NCBI GenBank assembly: GCA_027020325.1
Contig: JALUVT010000051.1
Location: 1-13,271, forward strand
Length of the DNA: 13,271 nt
Source: a bacterium
GTDB taxonomy: Bacteria; Patescibacteriota; 4484-211
Direction: 5' to 3'
Position numbers and translations under genes: made by a program. The notes beneath the pieces were generated by a model that searched no databases, was not told where the DNA came from, and saw nothing but the letters and a program-made list of their open reading frames with translations. Within the stretch, counting starts at the first letter, position 1; every line of letters starts with the position of its first letter. Of the stretch, positions 1-7,164 are shown piece after piece.

Positions 1-17
1 ATTTCTTAACGGAGGAT

Positions 18-26
18 ATTATACCA
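18..26 (-). promoter_or_regulatory. Extended -10 promoter reading left out of the window
   Basis: On the minus strand this reads TGGTATAAT, a perfect extended -10. It points to a divergent gene beginning left of position 1. No start codon is found on the minus strand between it and the window edge, so the leader would be at least about 10 nt. Confidence 0.4.
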
Positions 27-27
27 C

Positions 28-40
28 TCCCGCCGCGGGA
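28..40. repeat. Short GC-rich inverted repeat between two divergent -10 boxes
   Basis: TCCCG-CCG-CGGGA is a perfect 5-bp inverted repeat with a 3-nt centre. It lies between the two opposed -10 boxes in the 5' gap. It might be an operator or chance. It is not followed directly by a T run on either strand, so it is a poor terminator. Confidence 0.3.
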
Positions 41-50
41 AAGAAAATTT

Positions 51-59
51 TGTTAAAAT
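51..59 (+). promoter_or_regulatory. Extended -10 promoter of the methyltransferase block
   Basis: TGTTAAAAT fits the extended -10 pattern TGnTATAAT with one mismatch in the hexamer. It ends 6 nt before the ATG at 66, so transcription would begin at or next to the start codon. No -35 match is visible at the usual distance. The same spacing occurs before the gene starting at 8464 on the other strand. Confidence 0.5.
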
Positions 60-65
60 GAAGCT

Positions 66-827
66 ATGGCCAAAGAATTAAAAGAATTAATTGATGAATT
101 TTTGGCTCAAGTTCCTCCGCCGCGTGCTTTAATTCGGGCTAAGGAAGCTGAAATCTTTCAACAATTCCAATTAAAAGAGCCCATTCTTGACCTTGGCTGC
201 GGCGACGGCTCTTTTGCCGCCATAACCTTTGATCAGCCTTTAACCGTAGGGCTTGATCCCCTATTAAATGATCTCCAAGAGGCTAAAAAAAGGGGGATTT
301 ATGAACAAACAATTTGCGCTTCAGCCCTGCAAATTCCCTTCCCTGATCAATATTTTCAAACCATTATCAGCAATTGTGTTCTGGAACATATTTTTGAGCT
401 GGAACGGGCTTTGGGAGAAATAAATCGGGTTCTTAAACCCGGCGGGGAAGCCTTTTTTACTGTTATTTCCAATAATTTTAACCAATGGCTTCTCGGTCGC
501 CGTCTCTTCGGGCCTCTTTACACCCGCTTTTTTAATTGGCATTCCCATCACTACCATACTTATGATGCCGAAGAATGGAAGAAGTTTTTTTCCAAGAATA
601 ACCTAAAAATTTTAAAAATAATCCCCTATTTAGATCAAACGACAATCCAATTTTTAGATCTTCTCTATTACCTTTCTTTCCCCTGTTTATTAAACAAAAC
701 TCTTTTCCGTCGTTGGCTCATCTGCCCTCGACTCAACCGTACCCTTTGGCGCCGACCTTTTTTCTATCTTCTTAACCGGCCGGTTAAGGAAGGGGCCGCC
801 TTATTCTTTCATTGCCAAAAAAAATAA
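66..827 (+). CDS. Class I SAM-dependent methyltransferase (Methyltransf_11-like)
   Basis: A 253-residue cytosolic protein with a class I Rossmann methyltransferase core in its first half. Motif I is LDLGCGDGSFA (residues 41-51), which binds SAM. The acidic end of strand 2 is VGLDP (61-65). The NCVLEH segment (103-108) and RVLKPGG (121-127) are typical of the Methyltransf_11 / UbiE-like group. The C-terminal half is basic and aromatic with no recognised domain and probably sets substrate choice. It is the first gene of a block with two membrane glycosyltransferases, and its stop overlaps the next ATG by one base (TAATG at 825-829), so the two are translationally coupled. A glycan, lipid-carrier or surface-polymer methylation role is inferred from this context only. 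No Shine-Dalgarno sequence sits before the ATG; an extended -10 lies 6 nt upstream, which suggests a leaderless message. Family call is secure, substrate unknown. Confidence 0.9.
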   Translation: MAKELKELIDEFLAQVPPPRALIRAKEAEIFQQFQLKEPILDLGCGDGSFAAITFDQPLTVGLDPLLNDLQEAKKRGIYEQTICASALQIPFPDQYFQTIISNCVLEHIFELERALGEINRVLKPGGEAFFTVISNNFNQWLLGRRLFGPLYTRFFNWHSHHYHTYDAEEWKKFFSKNNLKILKIIPYLDQTTIQFLDLLYYLSFPCLLNKTLFRRWLICPRLNRTLWRRPFFYLLNRPVKEGAALFFHCQKK

Positions 828-829
828 TG
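818..829 (+). other. A_AAA_AAA slippery heptamer before the stop, with TAATG coupling
   Basis: An A8 run (817-824) places A AAA AAA in the zero frame of the methyltransferase immediately before its UAA. A -1 slip there reads ATA ATG onward, exactly the frame of the next gene. The stop and next ATG overlap as TAATG. Either coupling, or occasional fusion of the two proteins, would follow. A purine-rich AAGGAAGGGG at 786-795 is farther upstream than a usual frameshift stimulator. Confidence 0.4.
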
Positions 830-2596
830 TCCTACAAATTTTCGCGTCGTTCATTCTTTTTTTTCTTTTTCGCTCTTCTGGCTACCTCAGCTGGTTTTTA
901 TTGGCGCTGGCAAGGAGCAAATTGGGATCAAGGAGCTCACCTTCATCCTGACGAACGCTTTATTACCATGGCCGCGGCTTCCTTAAAAATCCCCCCCCCA
1001 GGAAAATTATTCTGGAATCCGCAAGAATCAACCCTCTCCCCTTATAACCGGGGTTTCTCCAACTATATCTACGGTGAATTTCCTCTTCTCTTAAATAAAT
1101 TTTGGTCCTCTTGGCGTCAACAGGACAACTATAAACAGTTAACTCTAAATGGCCGCCATTGGTCGGCTCTTTTTAGCACCGCCACTTTAATCATCTTGGC
1201 TCTAATTGCATTCTTTTTTTATTCCCCTCTCACTGCTCTATTTACTCTTTTTTTTGCCGCACATACTGTAATCCTCATCCAGCAGGCTCATTTTTGGACC
1301 GCGGAAAGCTTTCTTCTTTTTTTTATTAGCATCATCTTCCTCCTCCTTGGCTTTTTAACCCAACGCAAACTTTCAACAAAAACAAAAATTGTGATCTTTT
1401 TCTTACTCGCTCTAAATTGGGGACTTGCACTCGCCTGTAAATTAAGTGCTTTATATCTGGCTCCTTGGATTGCTTTAGCCCTTTTCTTAGAACAAGAAAA
1501 ATATTTTAATTTCCGCTCCCTAAATATTCGTAAAATAATTGGAGCGTCCACTAATTTTGCTTTCCTGGTTTTGCTAACCTACCTTGTCTTTCGCTTTTTT
1601 AACCCGCACATTTTTCAAAACCCCCACTGGTTAGACCTCCGCCTGCGCCCTGATTTTCTTCAAGCCTTAAAAATGCAATATGATGCTCAACAAGGCAAAT
1701 TCCTCTTTCCTCCGTCTTATCAATGGCTCCTCACCCGTCCTCTTATCTTTCCTTTGAAAAATATTGCTCTTTGGGCCTTGGGCCTGCCTCTCTTTATCCT
1801 CAGCCTCAGCGGGTTGATTCTAGAAAGCAAAAACTTGATCAAAGGGAAAAATATTTTTTCTTTACTTCTTATTTCCTGGATTGCCTTTCTTTTCTTTTAC
1901 CAAGGTTTTTCCTTTGTTAAAGCAATCCGCTACTTTCTCCCAGCCCTCATTTTCCTTCCTCTGTTTGCGGCTATCTCTGCTAACCATCTCTTTAAATTAC
2001 TTTCCATCTTCTCCCGTCAACAACAAATCTGGGGGCTACTGATACTTTTTCTTTTTAGTGGTGGCATTTTCCTTTATGCACTAGGATTTACCTCCATTTA
2101 CCGCCGTCCTCACTCCCGCATCCAAGCCAGTCAATGGATTTACCAGCATCTCCCCGCAGAAAGTACTTTGGCGGTTGAACATTGGGATGATCCTTTGCCG
2201 GTCTACAGTCCTCAATTACAGGCCCGCGCGCGTTCCTACCGCCTCCTGACCCTGGAAGTATATAACCCCGATAACGAAGAAAAAATTAAGAATTTGCAAG
2301 AAATTTTGCAACAAGCTGATTATTTAATTATTTCCAGCAAGCGTGCCTATGCCTCAATTGGCCGTCTTCCACAATATTTCCCAATAATGAGTAAATTCTA
2401 TCCTCTACTGTTCAGCGGCCAATTAGGTTGGGAAAAAATTGCCGAATTTACTTCCTATCCTCGCTGGGGACTCTGGGAACTTAATGACGACAATGCTGAT
2501 GAATTTTTTACTGTTTATGATCACCCCAAGGTTATGATTTTTGCCAAAAAAGAAGAGGTTTCACTTCCAGAATTGTTAGAAGATGTCCTTCCTTAG
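827..2596 (+). CDS. Polytopic GT-C glycosyltransferase, GT39/ArnT-like, with VYDHP tail
   Basis: A membrane protein of 589 residues with about ten hydrophobic segments. The first (about 9-27) is followed by a large first outer loop carrying HPDER (40-44) and YIYGEF (80-85). The Asp-Glu of HPDE matches the catalytic acidic pair of the PMT/GT39 type of GT-C enzymes, which transfer sugars from polyprenyl-phosphate donors on the outer face. AHFWTAE (154-160) is a second conserved patch. A soluble tail of about 165 residues ends with FFTVYDHPKVMIFAK (560-574), a closing block I recognise from many GT39-like and DUF2298-like proteins. I chose ATG 827 over a TTG at 812 because TAATG couples it to the methyltransferase stop. 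It overlaps the next gene by 14 nt. It contains a C9 run (991-999) near its start. It is a paralog of the protein at 5356-7164. Acceptor and sugar are unknown. Confidence 0.85.
   Translation: MSYKFSRRSFFFFFFALLATSAGFYWRWQGANWDQGAHLHPDERFITMAAASLKIPPPGKLFWNPQESTLSPYNRGFSNYIYGEFPLLLNKFWSSWRQQDNYKQLTLNGRHWSALFSTATLIILALIAFFFYSPLTALFTLFFAAHTVILIQQAHFWTAESFLLFFISIIFLLLGFLTQRKLSTKTKIVIFFLLALNWGLALACKLSALYLAPWIALALFLEQEKYFNFRSLNIRKIIGASTNFAFLVLLTYLVFRFFNPHIFQNPHWLDLRLRPDFLQALKMQYDAQQGKFLFPPSYQWLLTRPLIFPLKNIALWALGLPLFILSLSGLILESKNLIKGKNIFSLLLISWIAFLFFYQGFSFVKAIRYFLPALIFLPLFAAISANHLFKLLSIFSRQQQIWGLLILFLFSGGIFLYALGFTSIYRRPHSRIQASQWIYQHLPAESTLAVEHWDDPLPVYSPQLQARARSYRLLTLEVYNPDNEEKIKNLQEILQQADYLIISSKRAYASIGRLPQYFPIMSKFYPLLFSGQLGWEKIAEFTSYPRWGLWELNDDNADEFFTVYDHPKVMIFAKKEEVSLPELLEDVLP
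991..999 (+). repeat. C9 homopolymer inside the GT39-like gene
   Basis: Nine C residues encode part of Ile-Pro-Pro-Pro at about residues 55-58. Length change by one base would truncate the protein within its first outer loop. It is the longest G/C run in the window. Confidence 0.6.
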
Positions 2597-4235
2597 ACTT
2601 GCCTGGAGCAAGAAAAGCGGATTAATTCTTTTTTTAATACTCTATTTTTTCGCCTTGAGCTGGCGCCTCCTCCCTCTTCTGCAAGAAAGCGGTTGGGAGC
2701 ATGACAGCGGCTGGATTTTAGGCCTAGCGCGCAATTGGGGCGAAAAGGGAATTTACGCCTCCTTCATTAACACCAATCAAAAACCAGGCTATGGTGCAGG
2801 AAAAAGTATTTATCAACGCTGGAGCCTGCAAGATGAAAAAGGTTTTTCTTATTTTCCCGCCGCCATCACTGTTGGCCCCGGTTATTCTTTAGTCGAAGGA
2901 CTTTTGATTCACTTTTTCGGTTTTTCTTTTTGGGTTTCTCGCTTGGGACCATTATTGAGCTTTGCTCTCCTCCTCTTTCTCGCCTTAATCCTGAGTTTTT
3001 TTCTCGCGGGAAAATGGGGTCTGCTTTTCTTCGCTCTTTGGTTCTGGCTTTATCCTTCTTTTTGGGTCAATTTTGTTGCCGATAGTTTTGCCGAAAATTG
3101 GGCCACACTCTACCTTTTAAGCGCCCTTTTACTTTATTTTTATGCCCGGGCCAAAAAGATTTACGAGCTTACGATTCTGGCAGGAATATTTAGTGCAGCA
3201 GCGATTCTGACAAAAAACATTACCGCCGTTGCTTTTATTTTCTTCTTGCCCGCTGAATTAATCAGCATCCTCAAAAAATCAAAAGAAAAGCTTCCTTTTT
3301 CCTTATTATTTTTGACAACTCTAGGGCTGATTTTAAGCTGGTTTCTTTACCGCGAATTAACCCTTTTTACACTTTTTGGCGGCGAAGGACTAAAAGCTGC
3401 CGCCCAAGACCAATCTTTATTCTTTTTCCCCGCCAGCGGCCTCGATCGCCTAGCAAGACCAAAGATAATTATTCAACAAATCCCGGCTAAACTGAATTTT
3501 TGGCGCGAAATTGGATTCCGCCTTCCTCTTTGGGGCTGGCTCTTTTTTATCTTTCTCCCCCTTATTCGTTCTTCTTTTTCTTCTTGGCAAAAAACAGTTT
3601 TTCTTTATCTTTGGGGCATTAGTGCGGCTTTCTTGCTCTGGTATCTTCTTTTTTCCCCCTCGGGACGGGTTCGTCACCTCTGGCCGGCTCTTTTTTTCCT
3701 TCTTATTCTTTTCAGTTCCCTGGCCGGCAAGATTATCAACTTCATCCTCTATTTAGGCCCCGCAAAATCTTTACCTTTTCTTCTTTTTTTCACCTTCTTT
3801 TGTTGGGCGCTGACGGATCCGTTAAAACTTTATCCGGGAAGATTAAGACTCGCGAAAATTAATCAGTGGTTTCTCCTCCATCCCTATCGTTTTGGGCAAG
3901 GCCTTCCTTTTGCTCCAATTATCCCCTTAAGGGCTCAAGAAGAGGCGCAAAAGACAATCGCCACCCTCCCTCCTGATAAACCAATTTTTTATTTGGAACC
4001 ATTCTTAGTCGCGGAGATGGCGACCTTAAGTAATCGTGTCTTCCTCCCTCTACGCCAAAGTCTTTTTTCCCCTCATTCACGACGGCCATTTTTCTTGATC
4101 TTCGGCCCCTATCAAAAAGGATTCTTGCGTCAAACCCGTCCCAATTATTACCAAGAAAAAATTGAGCAATACTGCCAAGGAGGAAAGCCGCTTTGGGCTA
4201 ATAATTACTATACTCTTTGTCAATTAAAAAGCTGA
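2583..4235 (+). CDS. Polytopic GT-C-like membrane glycosyltransferase (GT39 superfamily)
   Basis: A 550-residue membrane protein with an N-terminal segment at about 13-32. Its first outer loop holds WEHDSGW (38-44) and then ITVGPGYSLVEGLL (95-108). A single acidic residue after the first helix followed by a GP..L loop is the usual layout of the GT39/PMT_2 superfamily, with D41 as the likely functional acid. ADSFAE (166-171) is a second acidic patch. Several more membrane segments follow, then a non-membrane tail of about 130 residues from about 417, presumably outside the cell. The tail lacks the VYDHP block of its upstream neighbour, so this is a different subfamily. Its ATG lies inside the end of the preceding gene (14-nt overlap) with only a weak AGAAG before it. 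It ends in TGA and overlaps the opposing GT4 gene by 16 nt. Family membership is moderately sure, substrate unknown. Confidence 0.78.
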   Translation: MSFLRLAWSKKSGLILFLILYFFALSWRLLPLLQESGWEHDSGWILGLARNWGEKGIYASFINTNQKPGYGAGKSIYQRWSLQDEKGFSYFPAAITVGPGYSLVEGLLIHFFGFSFWVSRLGPLLSFALLLFLALILSFFLAGKWGLLFFALWFWLYPSFWVNFVADSFAENWATLYLLSALLLYFYARAKKIYELTILAGIFSAAAILTKNITAVAFIFFLPAELISILKKSKEKLPFSLLFLTTLGLILSWFLYRELTLFTLFGGEGLKAAAQDQSLFFFPASGLDRLARPKIIIQQIPAKLNFWREIGFRLPLWGWLFFIFLPLIRSSFSSWQKTVFLYLWGISAAFLLWYLLFSPSGRVRHLWPALFFLLILFSSLAGKIINFILYLGPAKSLPFLLFFTFFCWALTDPLKLYPGRLRLAKINQWFLLHPYRFGQGLPFAPIIPLRAQEEAQKTIATLPPDKPIFYLEPFLVAEMATLSNRVFLPLRQSLFSPHSRRPFFLIFGPYQKGFLRQTRPNYYQEKIEQYCQGGKPLWANNYYTLCQLKS

Positions 4236-5356
4236 TCATAGCCCTCTAAAGTCTTGCTTAAGGAAAAAATTTGCTCAATTTCAGTGCGAGGACGAAGATA
4301 TTTTTTGCGCTGCGTCAAAACTTTAATAATTCCTGCGGCTAATGAACGGGAATCTCCAATTTTGACAACCTCACCCATTCCTGTTAGCTGAATCGGCTGG
4401 CGCACTCCGGGTAAGTTTGTCGCCACCACCGGAGTACCGCAGAGCATAGCCTCAACTTGAACCAAACCAAAAGATTCAGTTGAATTTATGCTCGCCACAA
4501 CTAAACAATCTAAAGAATGATAAAAAAAAGGCATCTCTGTTTGCGGCAAAATTCCAAAAAATTTTATATGGTCGCGATAAGCGGTTAATAAAGGCTGCAA
4601 CCGTTCACGATAACGATTTTCCCCCACAACTTGACGGTATTCTCCGGCAAAAACAATTTTTAAGTCAGGAAATTTTTTAAGCAATAAAGGAATCGCCTTC
4701 AATAAATACTCAATTCCTTTATCTTCAGCAAAACGAGCGGCCATGCCAATAACTGTTCCCGCGGGCCAATCAACTTTTTTCTGCCAAGCTTGAAGATCTT
4801 TTTTTTGCACCAGCGGCATAATCACCGGAGGAATAATTACTTTGATTTTGGAATAGAAATGAGGCAAGAGTTGTGAATGCTGCGCAAAATCTTCGGTATA
4901 GGCAACAATAACATTACTTAAAGCCAAAGTGAAGCAATGGCTCAAGCGGATTACTTGATCCAAAAAACGACTTCCGGGAAAGCGCGGCAATTGCAGATCA
5001 CAATGATAGGTCGTAATAACTTTCTTCCTCTTCAAACGCGCCAGTAAAGCCAAAATTAAGGCTTCTAAAGAAGGAAGGTGAAGATGGACAAAATCATGCT
5101 CCCCTAAAAGTTTTGCCGCTTGCCAAGGATAGGTTAACATTAAAACCCCTTTATTCAAACGCCATTGCACGGGGACTCGAACCACCTTTACTCCGTGGTA
5201 GTTTTCTTCCCGCGCTAAATGCGAATTAAAACGCGATGTCAGAAGAGTAACTTTATAACCGCGCTTGACCCAAGCCTCAACTAAGCGTTGAACATAAATT
5301 GTCAAACCACTAATATGAGGACGATAGTAGGTTAAGCTGACCAAAATTCGTTTCAT
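4220..5356 (-). CDS. GT4-family glycosyltransferase (GT-B fold, retaining)
   Basis: A 378-residue cytosolic GT-B glycosyltransferase. The N-terminal acceptor domain starts with a short strand and an open ISGLTIYVQRL loop (15-25), the GT4-type glycine-containing loop, followed by GYKVTLLTSRF (33-43). The C-terminal Glycos_transf_1 domain has GMAARFAEDKGIEYLL (204-219), FAGEY (236-240), FGILP (267-271) and the E-x7-E donor-binding motif ESFGLVQVE (E294 and E302), then GTPVVAT (307-313). Such enzymes transfer a sugar from a nucleotide donor, often to a polyprenyl-linked or lipid acceptor at the inner membrane face. Its ATG overlaps the stop of the upstream membrane transferase by one base (TAATG on the minus strand), and a GGGGAG Shine-Dalgarno stands a few bases upstream. 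It is the last gene of the minus-strand block. The length is normal for the family. Specific sugar not predictable. Confidence 0.92.
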   Translation of the reverse strand: MKRILVSLTYYRPHISGLTIYVQRLVEAWVKRGYKVTLLTSRFNSHLAREENYHGVKVVRVPVQWRLNKGVLMLTYPWQAAKLLGEHDFVHLHLPSLEALILALLARLKRKKVITTYHCDLQLPRFPGSRFLDQVIRLSHCFTLALSNVIVAYTEDFAQHSQLLPHFYSKIKVIIPPVIMPLVQKKDLQAWQKKVDWPAGTVIGMAARFAEDKGIEYLLKAIPLLLKKFPDLKIVFAGEYRQVVGENRYRERLQPLLTAYRDHIKFFGILPQTEMPFFYHSLDCLVVASINSTESFGLVQVEAMLCGTPVVATNLPGVRQPIQLTGMGEVVKIGDSRSLAAGIIKVLTQRKKYLRPRTEIEQIFSLSKTLEGYDQLFN

Positions 5357-7164
5357 TATTTTCTCTCCCCGGCTAAAATTCTCTCATATTCTTGTAAACT
5401 CAAGTCTTTAACTTTAGCCCAAATCTGGACTGTCGGGTAATCAAAAACATTAAAGGTCTCTTCCGGCGGCGGGAAAAGAGGCCATTCACGCCAAGTTTCA
5501 GTTGGCGTTTGATAAACCCGTACAAAACCCAAGCTCCCCTGAAAAAGCTGACCGTAAAAACGCGCTCCATTGGGGAAGCAATCGGGCAGACGAAGCCGTG
5601 TTGACCAAATTCTTTCACTGGGCAAGACAATATAATCTACTTGGGACAAGAGACGACTCAATTTTACTAATTCTAACCCGCGGGGTTGTTTAAATTTTCC
5701 GCAATTACCAAAAACACTGCCGTCAAGCTGATAAAAATTAAACAAAGTAATTCGTTGCGCGGGTCCAATCTCATTAAAAGGCATAATTCCTAAATCCCAA
5801 ACCTCACTTAATACTAGAGCTTGAGGGGAAAGATTCTTCTGGGCCCACGCTGCGGCCCTAAGGCGGGTATCGCTGCGGTAACGGCGGCTTAAAAATAAGC
5901 CGCTCAAAATAGTTAAAAATAAAACTATCCCCGCCAGCACTGTCGTTTTCTTCTGAAAACGGGACTGTTTTTCTTCAAAAGAAAAAACAAGGAAAGCCAA
6001 CAATAAAAGAAGAAAAGGTAACAAGGGGACCTGATAACGAATCCACTTGACCCATAAAAAAGCTTGACTAAGGAAATAAGGCAAAATCCAGCCTCCGAGT
6101 AAGAAAATTAAAAATGCGCCTTTACCGCGCCATAAATTCTTTTCTTTTCTTTCCCGCCAAAGGAAGAGCGGGGAAAAAGCAACGGCCAAAATAATCACGA
6201 GCCATAATGCGGGGCCTAATAAATAGGGCCAGAGCTGTAAGAGCTGATAAAGAATCGGACGGGTACGGAGGAAAGAAGCAGTATAGAAAACGGGTAAAGT
6301 TCCTAAGGCAACCTCGCGTTCATAATTCAAAGAACGCCAAAATTCTTCCCTTATCCCCTGAGTTCCCGCTGTCCAGGGTAAGAGAAAAAAATAAAAAGGA
6401 AGGCTCCCGACAATAAAGCCTAAAAAAAAGAACCCTAGACGGAGAAAAAATTGCGGAGACGGCCAAATCAACTTAATTTCACTCCTCTGGCTAAAGGGGG
6501 CCGGGTTAAAAAAGGCAACATAAAAGAGTAAAACTAATAAAGGGAAGAAAAAAACTAAACTTGTAATTTTGATCGCCACACTTAATCCCAGTAATAAACC
6601 CAAATAGAAAAAATCTTTGATCGGAGAATAACGCTGCAACTTAAGACTGCGTTCAAAAAGAAGGAGATAGAAAAAAGTGAGATAAATTTCAAAAGTCGCA
6701 AAATGAGCAAATTGAATTAATCCCGGCAAAAAAAGAGATAAAAGGAGAAAAAAATAGACCCAAAATAAACGGCGTTTCCCAGGAAGGGAAAATAAAGCCC
6801 CCTCCCTCGCTACCAGTTCCGCTAAACGATAGCTGATCAGGACCGAAAGAAGGGCGGAAAGAAAACGACCGACCAAAATTGCCTCTTCAAAACGGGCTAT
6901 ATTAAACCAATAACCGTGCTGCAGGCTTTTAATAACCACAATTAGGGAATAAATCAAAGCCAAAGGAAAGCTGCCGTAGGCAAAAAAATGAGGATTCCAC
7001 TGCCGAGGCCAACGCAGATTACTAATTCCCCCGGCAATATTGCGTTCATCGGGATGGAAAAAAAAGGGACTACCCCAATTAAGACGATAAAAATGCAACC
7101 CAATCCCTCCCAGGAGGAGAAGAAGGAAAGTAAAAAGAAGAAAAATTTTTTTAGCCTGCCTCAT
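5356..7164 (-). CDS. Polytopic GT-C glycosyltransferase, GT39/ArnT-like, with VFDYP tail
   Basis: A 602-residue membrane protein with a first helix at about 7-25, then HPDER (37-41) carrying the acidic pair typical of GT39-like enzymes, and HFFAYGSFPL (59-68) in the first outer loop. QFAHFATFE (151-159) corresponds to the QQAHFWTAE patch of the protein at 827-2596. About ten membrane segments are followed by a soluble tail from about 429. The tail segment 509-584, beginning VDYIVLPSER and ending FNVFDYPTVQIWAK, aligns along its length with residues 497-574 of that protein, so the two are paralogs on opposite strands. The ATG lies 14 nt inside the end of the FAD oxidoreductase gene, and the stop overlaps the GT4 start by one base. 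The inferred role is sugar transfer from a polyprenyl-phosphate donor outside the membrane. Acceptor (lipid, glycan or protein) unknown. Confidence 0.85.
   Translation of the reverse strand: MRQAKKIFLLFTFLLLLLGGIGLHFYRLNWGSPFFFHPDERNIAGGISNLRWPRQWNPHFFAYGSFPLALIYSLIVVIKSLQHGYWFNIARFEEAILVGRFLSALLSVLISYRLAELVAREGALFSLPGKRRLFWVYFFLLLSLFLPGLIQFAHFATFEIYLTFFYLLLFERSLKLQRYSPIKDFFYLGLLLGLSVAIKITSLVFFFPLLVLLFYVAFFNPAPFSQRSEIKLIWPSPQFFLRLGFFFLGFIVGSLPFYFFLLPWTAGTQGIREEFWRSLNYEREVALGTLPVFYTASFLRTRPILYQLLQLWPYLLGPALWLVIILAVAFSPLFLWRERKEKNLWRGKGAFLIFLLGGWILPYFLSQAFLWVKWIRYQVPLLPFLLLLLAFLVFSFEEKQSRFQKKTTVLAGIVLFLTILSGLFLSRRYRSDTRLRAAAWAQKNLSPQALVLSEVWDLGIMPFNEIGPAQRITLFNFYQLDGSVFGNCGKFKQPRGLELVKLSRLLSQVDYIVLPSERIWSTRLRLPDCFPNGARFYGQLFQGSLGFVRVYQTPTETWREWPLFPPPEETFNVFDYPTVQIWAKVKDLSLQEYERILAGERK
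5365..5370 (-). promoter_or_regulatory. Ribosome binding site of the GT4 gene
   Basis: GGGGAG on the minus strand stands 8 nt before the ATG at 5356 and lies inside the end of the upstream membrane transferase. It is the clearest Shine-Dalgarno in the window and supports the chosen GT4 start. Confidence 0.5.

Noticed and set aside
11..16. GGAGGA on the plus strand as a ribosome binding site
   Set aside because: No start codon follows at a usable distance; the next ATGs are more than 40 nt away.
812..826. TTG start codon that would lengthen the first GT39-like protein by five residues
   Set aside because: The ATG at 827 overlaps the previous stop as TAATG, the same arrangement as at 5354-5358, and is a better start codon; the extra residues add no domain.
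842..862. Twin-arginine-like SRRSFFF at the start of the GT39-like protein
   Set aside because: The protein is polytopic with this as its first membrane helix; the arginines fit the positive-inside rule and no Tat cleavage site or folded cofactor domain follows.
4187..4244. Complementary GGGCTA / TAGCCC and a small AGCC / GGCT stem near the convergent gene ends as a terminator
   Set aside because: The 6-bp pair is separated by 38 nt and the small stem has only 4 bp; neither is followed by a T run.
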